A stretch of DNA of 64,000 bases from Inia geoffrensis (lineage: Eukaryota > Chordata > Mammalia > Artiodactyla > Iniidae), in NCBI GenBank assembly GCA_036417435.1, contig JAZAQT010000027.1:1550001-1614000 (forward strand), read 5' to 3'. The position numbers and the translations under genes were made by a program. Below the pieces are notes generated by a model. It was given only the letters and a program-made list of their open reading frames with translations, ran no database searches and was not told the origin of the DNA. Below are positions 50,342 to 62,498 of the stretch, piece by piece (the first letter of the stretch is position 1; each line of letters begins with the position of its first letter).

Positions 50342-52077
50342 ACTCTGTTGTGTTTTTTAATGCAGTTCACGCGTAGCCGTGTTTACGTTCCTGGTATTCG
50401 TGATACCTTATGATGTTTCTTTTTCTGTGTGACTTATTTCACTTAGAATCATCGTAACTAAATCCACTCATTATGCTGCTACTGGTCTGTTACCATTGGT
50501 TTCATTGTTGAGTGATATTCCATTGTAGGGATGTACCACACCTTTTATATCCATTTTTCTCTTTCTGGGCTATTGAAGTTGTACCATAGTCAAGGTTCCC
50601 GTCAAGAGCACAGCCCCAAACTTTGGTGTGGCTGTGTCTTTTTCATTTAAATTTTCCGAATCTCTGACACCATAAGTGGAAGTGCCCTAGGCTCTTTAGC
50701 TTGGTTTTCTCTTTGTTCCAGGAAACACCATCCACTTCTCCAGAGTGGCTGTTGGCAATTTACATCCCGCCCATCAGCATAAGAAGGCTGGCGGTTCTCC
50801 ATGGCCTGTCCTGCCTCTCTGGATTTTACACTTTTTTCGGAGGGCCCTTTTGATCGGTGGGAAGTGAGAGTTGCTTGTAGTGCGAATTTCCATTGCAGGC
50901 TTGCTTGGTTGGCCAAAAAGGGCGTATGCGTTTTTTCCTGAATATATTCAGGAAAAATCGCATACGCCCTTTTTGGCCAAGTGCATCACTGTCGAACTGC
51001 TGCCTCTTTTCCTACGCTTTCAGAGCAATTCTTATCTACCCCCCGATATCTGTTTTCTGCAATTCTGCGTCGCGTTCAAGTCCTCCTGACAGCCTTCCTT
51101 CAATAAATTTTTGGATGATAGGGGTCATTTGGAACTCTGCAGGATTGTGAGTTACAGTGCCAGAAATCTCCTTTTCTCAACTCGCTTTCTTGTGAGCTGA
51201 CCGCAAACCCGAAGAATTGCTTCAGGCCCTAATCTCGTTCCGGCATGGCACGCTGAGCCTTTGGTGAACTCTTCTTCCTGTAGGGAAATCAGAGTTCAAT
51301 GTGCCCGTCCAAACACATCGAGTTAGCCGCTCATTGGTTCTCCTTATTGCTGATCATCTTCTACCGAAAATGCAAAGTGTGCGAAACAAGAGGTCAAAGG
51401 CACTGACTCTCCAAGTTGGGAGAATGTTAATATGGCCTCTGGAACGGCGAACTCGAGTCCCAGGGTTCGAAAATGAAGATGAGTTTTAGAAACTTTGCCT
51501 GATCACTTCGTGGACCATATTCTGGGTTTTCCATGCATATTTTAGCTGAAGGATAAATCCCTTAAACGTGGAGATTTGGGACCCGTGGAATGGGAACCAT
51601 GCACCATTACCTCAAAGGGTCTGCATTCCCTCACCAATAGCATCAGCCCCAAGTGTCCAGCCTTATCTCTCCCACCGCTGTGGATGTAGAGGTGGTAAAT
51701 CCAAGATTCCACACAAGCCCTGAAGGACTTATTTAAGAATTTCTCTCTATTTCACAGTCCTTGTGTTTTCTTTTTCAAATTTATTTTTATAAGGGGATTT
51801 AGCTTATGTACACTGCTGTGTGTATGCTGCTGTACACAAATGATTTTCTTATGGAGACCTATAAATGTATGGGTTTTAATTTTCTTCATAGTCAGGTATA
51901 TTCCTCGGTTTTGAACACGGGGTGCTGAGTCCATGTGGTTGAGCGAGGAGGAGGTCTTGTCTAATATATATTTGGCTTATGGAATGGTATCTGTCCTAAT
52001 ATCAACCTCTGGTTTTATGCAGCCTCCCCACTCTCCTTTCCCCTTAAGCAAGCATCAGTTTCTTTTGTAAATGTGAG
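50342..52077. repeat. Monomer M30, family 2, subtype B, 1736 bp
   Basis: B-type with the gttttttaatgcag start of M24. Private: acgttcctggtattc. The palindrome at 50909-50980 has the B mismatch. It is the first unit of the 4-monomer repeat. Confidence 0.93.
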
Positions 52078-53814
52078 ACTCTGTTGTGTTTTGTAATGCA
52101 GTTCACGCGTAGCCGTGTTTACGTTCCCGGTATTCGTGATACCTTATGATGTTTCTTTTTCTGTGTGACTTATTTCACTTAGAATCATCGTAACTAAATC
52201 CACTCATTATGCTGCTACTGGTCTGTTACCATTGGTTTCATTGTTGAGTGATATTCCATTGTAGGGATGTACCACACCTTTTATATCCATTTTTCTCTTT
52301 CTGGGCTATTGAAGTTGTACCATAGTCAAGGTTCCCGTCAAGAGCGCAGCCCCAAACTTTGGTGTGGCTGTGTCTTTTTCATTTAAATTTTCCGAATCTC
52401 TGGCACCATAAGTGGAAGTGCCCTAGGCTCTCTAGCTTGGTTTTCTCTTTGTTCCAGGAAACACCATCCACTTCTCCAGAGTGGCTGTTGGCAATTTACA
52501 TCCCGCCCATCAGCATAAGAAGGCTGCCGGTTCTCCATGGCCTGTCCTGCCTCTCTGGATTTTACACTTTTTTTCGGAGGGCCCTTTTGATCGGTGGGAA
52601 GTGAGAGTTGCTTGTAGTGCGGATTTCCATTGCAGGCTTGCTTGGTTGGCCAAAAAGGGCTTATGCGTTTTTTCCTGAATATATTCAGGAAAAAACGCAT
52701 ACGCCCTTTTTGGCCAAGTGCATCACTGTCGAACTGCTGCCTCTTTTCCTACGCTTTCAGAGCAATTCTTATCTACCCCCCGATATCTGTTTTCTGCAAT
52801 TCTGCGTCGCGTTCAAGTCCTCCTCACAGCCTTCCTTCAATAAATTTTTGGATGATAGGGGTCATTTGGAACTCTGCAGGATTGTGAGTTACAGTGCCAG
52901 AAATCTCCTTTTCTCAACTCGCTTTCTTGTGAGCTGACCGGAAACCCGAAGAATTGCTTCAGGCCCTAATCTCGTTCCGGCATGGCACGCTGAGCCTTTG
53001 GTGAACTCTTCTTCCTGTAGGGAAATCAGAGTTCAATGTGCCCGTCCAAACACATCGAGTTAGCCGCTCATTGGTTCTCCTTATTCCTGATCATCTTCTA
53101 CCGAAATTGCAAAGTGTGCGAAACAAGAGGTCAAAGGCACTGACTCTCCAAGTGGGGAGAATGTTAATATGGCCTCTGGAACGGCGAACTCGAGTCCCAG
53201 GATTCGAAAATGAAGATGAGTTTTAGAAACTTTGCCTGATCACTTCGTGGACCATATTCTGGGTTTTCCATGCATATTTTAGCTGAAGGATAAATCCCTT
53301 AAACGTGGAGATTTGGGACCCGTGGAATGGGAACCATGCACCATTACCTCAAAGGGTCTGCATTCCCTCACCAATAGCATCAGCCCCAAGTGTCCAGCCT
53401 TATCTCTCCCACCGCTGTGGATGTAGAGGTGGTAAATCCAAGATTCCACACAAGCCCTGAAGGACTTATTTAAGAATTTCTCTCTATTTCACAGTCCTTG
53501 TGTTTTCTTTTTCAAATTTATTTTTATAAGGGGATTTAGCTTATGTACACTGCTGTGTGTATGCTGCTGTACACAAATGATTTTCTTATGGAGACCTATA
53601 AATGTATGGGTTTTAATTTTCTTCATAGTCAGGTATATTCCTCGGTTTTGAACACGGGGTGCTGAGTCCATGTGGTTGAGCGAGGAGGAGGTCTTGTCTA
53701 ATATATATTTGGCTTATGGAATGGTATCTGTCCTAATATCAACCTCTGGTTTTATGCAGCCTCCCCACTCTCCTTTCCCCTTAAGCAAGCATCAGTTTCT
53801 TTTGTAAATGTGAG
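52078..53814. repeat. Monomer M31, family 2, subtype A, 1737 bp
   Basis: A-type with the B-like change cataagaaggctgcc, gaccggaaacc and ggattcgaaaatgaag. The palindrome at 52646-52717 has one mismatch. M35 appears identical in all these markers. Confidence 0.93.
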
Positions 53815-55551
53815 ACTCTGTTGTGTTTTGTAATGCAGTTCACGCGTAGCCGTGTTTACGTTCCCGGTATTCGTGATACCTTATGATGTTTCTTTTTCTG
53901 TGTGACTTATTTCACTTAGAATCATCGTAACTAAATCCACTCATTATGCTGCTACTGGTCTGTTGCCATTGATTTCATTGTTGAGTGATATTCCATTGTA
54001 GGGATGTACCACAACTTTTATATCCATTTTTCTCTCTCTGGGCTATTGAAGTTGTACCATAGTCAAGGTTCCCGTAAAGAGCGCAGCCCCAAACTTTGGT
54101 GTGGCTGTGTCTTTTTCATTTAAATTTTCCGAATCTATGGCACCATAAGTGGAAGTGCCCTAGGCTCTGTAGCTTGGTTTTCCTTTTGTTCCAGGAAACA
54201 CCATCCACTTCTCCAGAGTGGCTGTTGGCAATTTACATCCCGCCCATCAGCATAACAAGGCTGCCGGTTCTCCATGGCCTGTCCTGCCTCTCTGGATTTT
54301 ACACTTTTTTTCGGAGGGCCCTTTTGATCGGTGGGAAGTGAGAGTTGCTTGTAGTGCGGATTTCCATTGCAGGCTTGCTTGGTTGGCCAAAAAGGGCGTA
54401 TGCGTTTTTTCCTGAATATACTCAGGAAAAAATGCATACGCCCTTTTTGGCCAAGTGCATCACTGTCGAACTGCTGCCTCTTTTCCTACGCTTTCAGAGC
54501 AATTCTTATCTACCCCCCGATATCTGTTTTCTGCAATTCTGCGTCGCGTTCAAGTCCTCCTCACAGCCTTCCTTCAATAAATTTTTGGATGATAGGGGTC
54601 ATTTGGAACTCTGCAGGATTGCGAGTTACAGTGCCAGAAATCTCCTTTTCTCAACTCGCTTTCTTGTGAGCTGACCGCAAACCCGAAGAATTGCTTCAGG
54701 CCCTAATCTCGTTCCGGCATGGCACGCTGAGCCTTTGGTGAACTCTTCTTCCTGTAGGGAAATCAGAATTCAATGTGCCCGTCCAAACACATCGAGTTAG
54801 CCGCTCATTGTTTCTCCTTCTTCCTGATCATCTTCTACCGAAATTGCAAAGTGTGCAAAACAAGAGGTCAAAGGCACTGACTCTCCAAGTGGGGAGAATG
54901 TTAATATGGCCTCTGGAATGGCGAACTCGAGTCCCAGGGTTCGAAAATGAAGATGAGTTTTAGAAACTTTGCCTGATCACTTCGTGGACCATATTCTGGG
55001 TTTTCCATGCATATTTTAGCTGAAGGATAAATCCCTTAAACGTGGAGATTTGGGACCCGTGGAATGGGAACCATGCACCATTACCTCAAAGGGTCTGCAT
55101 TCCCTCACCAATAGCATCAGCCCCAAGTGTCCAGCCTTATCTCTCCCACCGCTGTGGATGTAGAGGTGGTAAATCCAAGATTCCACACAAGCCCTGAAGG
55201 ACTTATTTAAGAATTTCTCTCTATTTCACAGTCCTTGTGTTTTCTTTTTCAAATTTATTTTTATAAGGGGATTTAGCTTATGTACACTGCTGTGTGTATG
55301 CTGCTGTACACAAATGATTTTCTTATGGAGACCTATAAATGTATGGGTTTTAATTTTCTTCATAGTCAGGTATATTCCTCGGTTTTGAACACGGGGTGCT
55401 GAGTCCATGTGGTTGAGCGAGGAGGAGGTCTTGTCTAATATATATTTGGCTTATGGAATGGTATCTGTCCTAATATCAACCTCTGGTTTTATGCAGCCTC
55501 CCCACTCTCCTTTCCCCTTAAGCAAGCATCAGTTTCTTTTGTAAATGTGAG
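53815..55551. repeat. Monomer M32, family 2, subtype C, 1737 bp
   Basis: C-type with cggagggccc and ctccttcttcctg, both shared with M36. The tail is the common type (aaaatgaagatg, attctgggttttcc). The palindrome at 54383-54454 has two mismatches. A gaattc lies at 54,766. Confidence 0.93.
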
Positions 55552-57288
55552 ACTCTGTTGTGTTTTGTAATGCAGTTCACGCGTAGCCGTGTTTACGTTC
55601 CCGGTATTCGTGATACCTTATGATGTTTCTTTTTCTGTGTGACTTATTTCACTTAGAATCATCGTAACTAAATCCACTCATTATGCTGCTACTGGTCTGT
55701 TACCATTGGTTTCATTGTTGAGTGATATTCCATTGTAGGGATGTACCACACCTTTTATATCCATTTTTTCTCTTTCTGGGCTATTGAAGTTGTACCATAG
55801 TCAAGGTTCCCGTCAAGAGCGCAGCCCCAAACTTTGGTGTGGCTGTGTCTTTTTCATTTAAATTTTCCGAATCTCTGGCACCATAAGTGGAAGTGCCCTA
55901 GGCTCTCTAGCTTGGTTTTCTCTTTGTTCCAGGAAACACCATCCACTTCTCCAGAGTGGCTGTTGGCAATTTACATCCCGCCCATCAGCATAACAAGGCT
56001 GCCGGTTCTCCATGGCCTGTCCTGCCTCTCTGGATTTTACACTTTTTTTCGGAGGGCCCTTTTGATCGGTGGGAAGTGAGAGTTGCTTGTAGTGCGGATT
56101 TCCATTGCAGGCTTGCTTGGTTGGCCAAAAAGGGCTTATGCGTTTTTTCCTGAATATATTCAGGAAAAAACGCATACGCCCTTTTTGGCCAAGTGCATCA
56201 CTGTCGAACTGCTGCCTCTTTTCCTACGCTTTCAGAGCAATTCTTATCTACCCCCCGATATCTGTTTTCTGCAATTCTGCATCGCGTTCAAGTCCTCCTC
56301 ACAGCCTTCCTTCAATAAATTTTTGGATGATAGGGGTCATTTGGAACTCTGCAGGATTGTGAGTTACAGTGCCAGAAATCTCCTTTTCTCAACTCGCTTT
56401 CTTGTGAGCTGACCGCAAACCCGAAGAATTGTTCAGGCCCTAATCTCGTTCCGGCATGGCACACTGAGCCTTTGGTGAACTCTTCTTCCTGTAGGGAAAT
56501 CAGAGTTCAATGTGCCCGTCCAAACACATCGAGTTAGCCGCTCATTGGTTCTCCTTATTCCTGATCATCTTCTACCGAAATTGCAAAGTGTGCAAAACAA
56601 GAGGTCAAAGGCACTGACTCTCCAAGTGGGGAGAATGTTAATATGGCCTCTGGAACGGCGAACTCGAGTCCCAGGGTTCGAAAATGGCGATGAGTTTTAG
56701 AAACTTTGCCTGATCACTTCGTGGACCATATTCCGTGTTTTCCACGCATATTTTAGCTGAAGGATAAATCCCTTAAACGTGGAGATTTGGGACCCGTGGA
56801 ATGGGAACCATGCACCATTACCTCAAAGGGTCTGCATTCCCTCACCAATAGCATCAGCCCCAAGTGTCCAGCCTTATCTCTCCCACCGCTGTGGATGTAC
56901 AGGTGGTAAATCCAAGATTCCACACAAGCCCTGAAGGACTTATTTAAGAATTTCTCTCTATTTCACAGTCCTTGTGTTTTCTTTTTCAAATTTATTTTTA
57001 TAAGGGGATTTAGCTTATGTACACTGCTGTGTGTATGCTGCTGTACACAAATGATTTTCTTATGGAGACCTATAAATGTATGGGTTTTAATTTTCTTCAT
57101 AGTCAGGTATATTCCTCGGTTTTGAACACGGGGTGCTGAGTCCATGTGGTTGAGCGAGGAGGAGGTCTTGTCTAATATATATTTGGCTTATGGAATGGTA
57201 TCTGTCCTAATATCAACCTCTGGTTTTATGCAGCCTCCCCACTCTCCTTTCCCCTTAAGCAAGCATCAGTTTCTTTTGTAAATGTGAG
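55552..57288. repeat. Monomer M33, family 2, D head / A tail hybrid, 1737 bp
   Basis: D markers run through attccgtgttttccacg (about 56,735). After that it is A-like, as in M29: gtccagccttatc, cccaccgctg, gatgtacaggtgg and acacaaatgatt. It is followed by a B with gttttttaatgcag, as A monomers are. The palindrome at 56121-56192 has one mismatch. Confidence 0.9.
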
Positions 57289-59024
57289 ACTCTGTTGTGT
57301 TTTTTAATGCAGTTCACGCGTAGCCGTGTTTACGTTCCCGGTATTCGTGATACCTTATGATGTTTCTTTTTCTGTGTGACTTATTTCACTTAGAATCATC
57401 GTAACTAAATCCACTCATTATGCTGCTACTGGTCTGTTACCATTGGTTTCATTGTTGAGTGATATTCCATTGTAGGGATGTACCACACCTTTTATATCCA
57501 TTTTTCTCTTTCTGGGCTATTGAAGTTGTACCATAGTCAAGGTTCCCGTCAAGAGCACAGCCCCAAACTTTGGTGTGGCTGTGTCTTTTTCATTTAAATT
57601 TTCCGAATCTCTGACACCATAAGTGGAAGTGCCCTAGGCTCTTTAGCTTGGTTTTCTCTTTGTTCCAGGAAACACCATCCACTTCTCCAGAGTGGCTGTT
57701 GGCAATTTACATCCCGCCCATCAGCATAAGAAGGCTGGCGGTTCTCCATGGCCTGTCCTGCCTCTCTGGATTTTACACTTTTTTCGGAGGGCCCTTTTGA
57801 TCGGTGGGAAGTGAGAGTTGCTTGTAGTGCGAATTTCCATTGCAGGCTTGCTTGGTTGGCCAAAAAGGGCGTATGCGTTTTTTCCTGAATATATTCAGGA
57901 AAAATCGCATACGCCCTTTTTGGCCAAGTGCATCACTGTCGAACTGCTGCCTCTTTTCCTACGCTTTCAGAGCAATTCTTATCTACCCCCCGATATCTGT
58001 TTTCTGCAATTCTGCGTCGCGTTCAAGTCCTCCTGACAGCCTTCCTTCAATAAATTTTTGGATGATAGGGGTCATTTGGAACTCTGCAGGATTGTGAGTT
58101 ACAGTGCCAGAAATCTCCTTTTCTCAACTCGCTTTCTTGTGAGCTGACCGCAAACCCGAAGAATTGCTTCAGGCCCTAATCTCGTTCCGGCATGGCACGC
58201 TGAGCCTTTGGTGAACTCTTCTTCCTGTAGGGAAATCAGAGTTCAATGTGCCCGTCCAAACACATCGAGTTAGCCGCTCATTGGTTCTCCTTATTGCTGA
58301 TCATCTTCTACCGAAAATGCAAAGTGTGCGAAACAAGAGGTCAAAGGCACTGACTCTCCAAGTTGGGAGAATGTTAATATGGCCTCTGGAACGGCGAACT
58401 CGAGTCCCAGGGTTCGAAAATGAAGATGAGTTTTAGAAACTTTGCCTGATCACTTCGTGGACCATATTCTGGGTTTTCCATGCATATTTTAGCTGAAGGA
58501 TAAATCCCTTAAACGTGGAGATTTGGGACCCGTGGAATGGGAACCATGCACCATTACCTCAAAGGGTCTGCATTCCCTCACCAATAGCATCAGCCCCAAG
58601 TGTCCAGCCTTATCTCTCCCACCGCTGTGGATGTAGAGGTGGTAAATCCAAGATTCCACACAAGCCCTGAAGGACTTATTTAAGAATTTCTCTCTATTTC
58701 ACAGTCCTTGTGTTTTCTTTTTCAAATTTATTTTTATAAGGGGATTTAGCTTATGTACACTGCTGTGTGTATGCTGCTGTACACAAATGATTTTCTTATG
58801 GAGACCTATAAATGTATGGGTTTTAATTTTCTTCATAGTCAGGTATATTCCTCGGTTTTGAACACGGGGTGCTGAGTCCATGTGGTTGAGCGAGGAGGAG
58901 GTCTTGTCTAATATATATTTGGCTTATGGAATGGTATCTGTCCTAATATCAACCTCTGGTTTTATGCAGCCTCCCCACTCTCCTTTCCCCTTAAGCAAGC
59001 ATCAGTTTCTTTTGTAAATGTGAG
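57289..59024. repeat. Monomer M34, family 2, subtype B, 1736 bp
   Basis: The counterpart of M30 at 6947 bp, with all B markers. The one difference I noticed is acgttcccggtattc. The palindrome at 57856-57927 has the B mismatch. Confidence 0.93.
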
Positions 59025-60761
59025 ACTCTGTTGTGTTTTGTAATGCAGTTCACGCGTAGCCGTGTTTACGTTCCCGGTATTCGTGATACCTTATGATGTT
59101 TCTTTTTCTGTGTGACTTATTTCACTTAGAATCATCGTAACTAAATCCACTCATTATGCTGCTACTGGTCTGTTACCATTGGTTTCATTGTTGAGTGATA
59201 TTCCATTGTAGGGATGTACCACACCTTTTATATCCATTTTTCTCTTTCTGGGCTATTGAAGTTGTACCATAGTCAAGGTTCCCGTCAAGAGCGCAGCCCC
59301 AAACTTTGGTGTGGCTGTGTCTTTTTCATTTAAATTTTCCGAATCTCTGGCACCATAAGTGGAAGTGCCCTAGGCTCTCTAGCTTGGTTTTCTCTTTGTT
59401 CCAGGAAACACCATCCACTTCTCCAGAGTGGCTGTTGGCAATTTACATCCCGCCCATCAGCATAAGAAGGCTGCCGGTTCTCCATGGCCTGTCCTGCCTC
59501 TCTGGATTTTACACTTTTTTTCGGAGGGCCCTTTTGATCGGTGGGAAGTGAGAGTTGCTTGTAGTGCGGATTTCCATTGCAGGCTTGCTTGGTTGGCCAA
59601 AAAGGGCTTATGCGTTTTTTCCTGAATATATTCAGGAAAAAACGCATACGCCCTTTTTGGCCAAGTGCATCACTGTCGAACTGCTGCCTCTTTTCCTACG
59701 CTTTCAGAGCAATTCTTATCTACCCCCCGATATCTGTTTTCTGCAATTCTGCGTCGCGTTCAAGTCCTCCTCACAGCCTTCCTTCAATAAATTTTTGGAT
59801 GATAGGGGTCATTTGGAACTCTGCAGGATTGTGAGTTACAGTGCCAGAAATCTCCTTTTCTCAACTCGCTTTCTTGTGAGCTGACCGGAAACCCGAAGAA
59901 TTGCTTCAGGCCCTAATCTCGTTCCGGCATGGCACGCTGAGCCTTTGGTGAACTCTTCTTCCTGTAGGGAAATCAGAGTTCAATGTGCCCGTCCAAACAC
60001 ATCGAGTTAGCCGCTCATTGGTTCTCCTTATTCCTGATCATCTTCTACCGAAATTGCAAAGTGTGCGAAACAAGAGGTCAAAGGCACTGACTCTCCAAGT
60101 GGGGAGAATGTTAATATGGCCTCTGGAACGGCGAACTCGAGTCCCAGGATTCGAAAATGAAGATGAGTTTTAGAAACTTTGCCTGATCACTTCGTGGACC
60201 ATATTCTGGGTTTTCCATGCATATTTTAGCTGAAGGATAAATCCCTTAAACGTGGAGATTTGGGACCCGTGGAATGGGAACCATGCACCATTACCTCAAA
60301 GGGTCTGCATTCCCTCACCAATAGCATCAGCCCCAAGTGTCCAGCCTTATCTCTCCCACCGCTGTGGATGTAGAGGTGGTAAATCCAAGATTCCACACAA
60401 GCCCTGAAGGACTTATTTAAGAATTTCTCTCTATTTCACAGTCCTTGTGTTTTCTTTTTCAAATTTATTTTTATAAGGGGATTTAGCTTATGTACACTGC
60501 TGTGTGTATGCTGCTGTACACAAATGATTTTCTTATGGAGACCTATAAATGTATGGGTTTTAATTTTCTTCATAGTCAGGTATATTCCTCGGTTTTGAAC
60601 ACGGGGTGCTGAGTCCATGTGGTTGAGCGAGGAGGAGGTCTTGTCTAATATATATTTGGCTTATGGAATGGTATCTGTCCTAATATCAACCTCTGGTTTT
60701 ATGCAGCCTCCCCACTCTCCTTTCCCCTTAAGCAAGCATCAGTTTCTTTTGTAAATGTGAG
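59025..60761. repeat. Monomer M35, family 2, subtype A, 1737 bp
   Basis: The counterpart of M31 at 6947 bp, with cataagaaggctgcc, gaccggaaacc and ggattcgaaaatgaag. I saw no difference from M31 at the markers checked. The palindrome at 59593-59664 has one mismatch. Confidence 0.93.
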
Positions 60762-62498
60762 ACTCTGTTGTGTTTTGTAATGCAGTTCACGCGTAGCCGT
60801 GTTTACGTTCCCGGTATTCGTGATACCTTATGATGTTTCTTTTTCTGTGTGACTTATTTCACTTAGAATCATCGTAACTAAATCCACTCATTATGCTGCT
60901 ACTGGTCTGTTGCCATTGATTTCATTGTTGAGTGATATTCCATTGTAGGGATGTACCACAACTTTTATATCCATTTTTCTCTCTCTGGGCTATTGAAGTT
61001 GTACCATAGTCAAGGTTCCCGTAAAGAGCGCAGCCCCAAACTTTGGTGTGGCTGTGTCTTTTTCATTTAAATTTTCCGAATCTATGGCACCATAAGTGGA
61101 AGTGCCCTAGGCTCTGTAGCTTGGTTTTCCTTTTGTTCCAGGAAACACCATCCACTTCTCCAGAGTGGCTGTTGGCAATTTACATCCCGCCCATCAGCAT
61201 AACAAGGCTGCCGGTTCTCCATGGCCTGTCCTGCCTCTCTGGATTTTACACTTTTTTTCGGAGGGCCCTTTTGATCGGTGGGAAGTGAGAGTTGCTTGTA
61301 GTGCGGATTTCCATTGCAGGCTTGCTTGGTTGGCCAAAAAGGGCGTATGCGTTTTTTCCTGAATATACTCAGGAAAAAATGCATACGCCCTTTTTGGCCA
61401 AGTGCATCACTGTCGAACTGCTGCCTCTTTTCCTACGCTTTCAGAGCAATTCTTATCTACCCCCCGATATCTGTTTTCTGCAATTCTGCGTCGCGTTCAA
61501 GTCCTCCTCACAGCCTTCCTTCAATAAATTTTTGGATGATAGGGGTCATTTGGAACTCTGCAGGATTGCGAGTTACAGTGCCAGAAATCTCCTTTTCTCA
61601 ACTCGCTTTCTTGTGAGCTGACCGCAAACCCGAAGAATTGCTTCAGGCCCTAATCTCGTTCCGGCATGGCACGCTGAGCCTTTGGTGAACTCTTCTTCCT
61701 GTAGGGAAATCAGAATTCAATGTGCCCGTCCAAACACATCGAGTTAGCCGCTCATTGTTTCTCCTTCTTCCTGATCATCTTCTACCGAAATTGCAAAGTG
61801 TGCAAAACAAGAGGTCAAAGGCACTGACTCTCCAAGTGGGGAGAATGTTAATATGGCCTCTGGAATGGCGAACTCGAGTCCCAGGGTTCGAAAATGGCGA
61901 TGAGTTTTAGAAACTTTGCCTGATCACTTCGTGGACCATATTCCGTGTTTTCCACGCATATTTTAGCTGAAGGATAAATCCCTTAAACGTGGAGATTTGG
62001 GACCCGTGGAATGGGAACCATGCACCATTACCTCAAAGGGTCTGCATTCCCTCACCAATAGCATCAGCCCCAAGTGTCCAGCCTTATCTCTCCCACCGCT
62101 GTGGATGTAGAGGTGGTAAATCCAAGATTCCACACAAGCCCTGAAGGACTTATTTAAGAATTTCTCTCTATTTCACAGTCCTTGTGTTTTCTTTTTCAAA
62201 TTTATTTTTATAAGGGGATTTAGCTTATGTACACTGCTGTGTGTATGCTGCTGTACACAAATGATTTTCTTATGGAGACCTATAAATGTATGGGTTTTAA
62301 TTTTCTTCATAGTCAGGTATATTCCTCGGTTTTGAACACGGGGTGCTGAGTCCATGTGGTTGAGCGAGGAGGAGGTCTTGTCTAATATATATTTGGCTTA
62401 TGGAATGGTATCTGTCCTAATATCAACCTCTGGTTTTATGCAGCCTCCCCACTCTCCTTTCCCCTTAAGCAAGCATCAGTTTCTTTTGTAAATGTGAG
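60762..62498. repeat. Monomer M36, family 2, subtype C with a D patch, 1737 bp
   Basis: The C head and centre match M32 (ctccttcttcctg, gaattc at 61,713). A short D-type tract follows: aaaatggcgatg and attccgtgttttccacg, about 61,890-61,965. After it the common tail returns (gtccagcctt, cccaccgctg). The palindrome at 61330-61401 has two mismatches. Confidence 0.91.
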
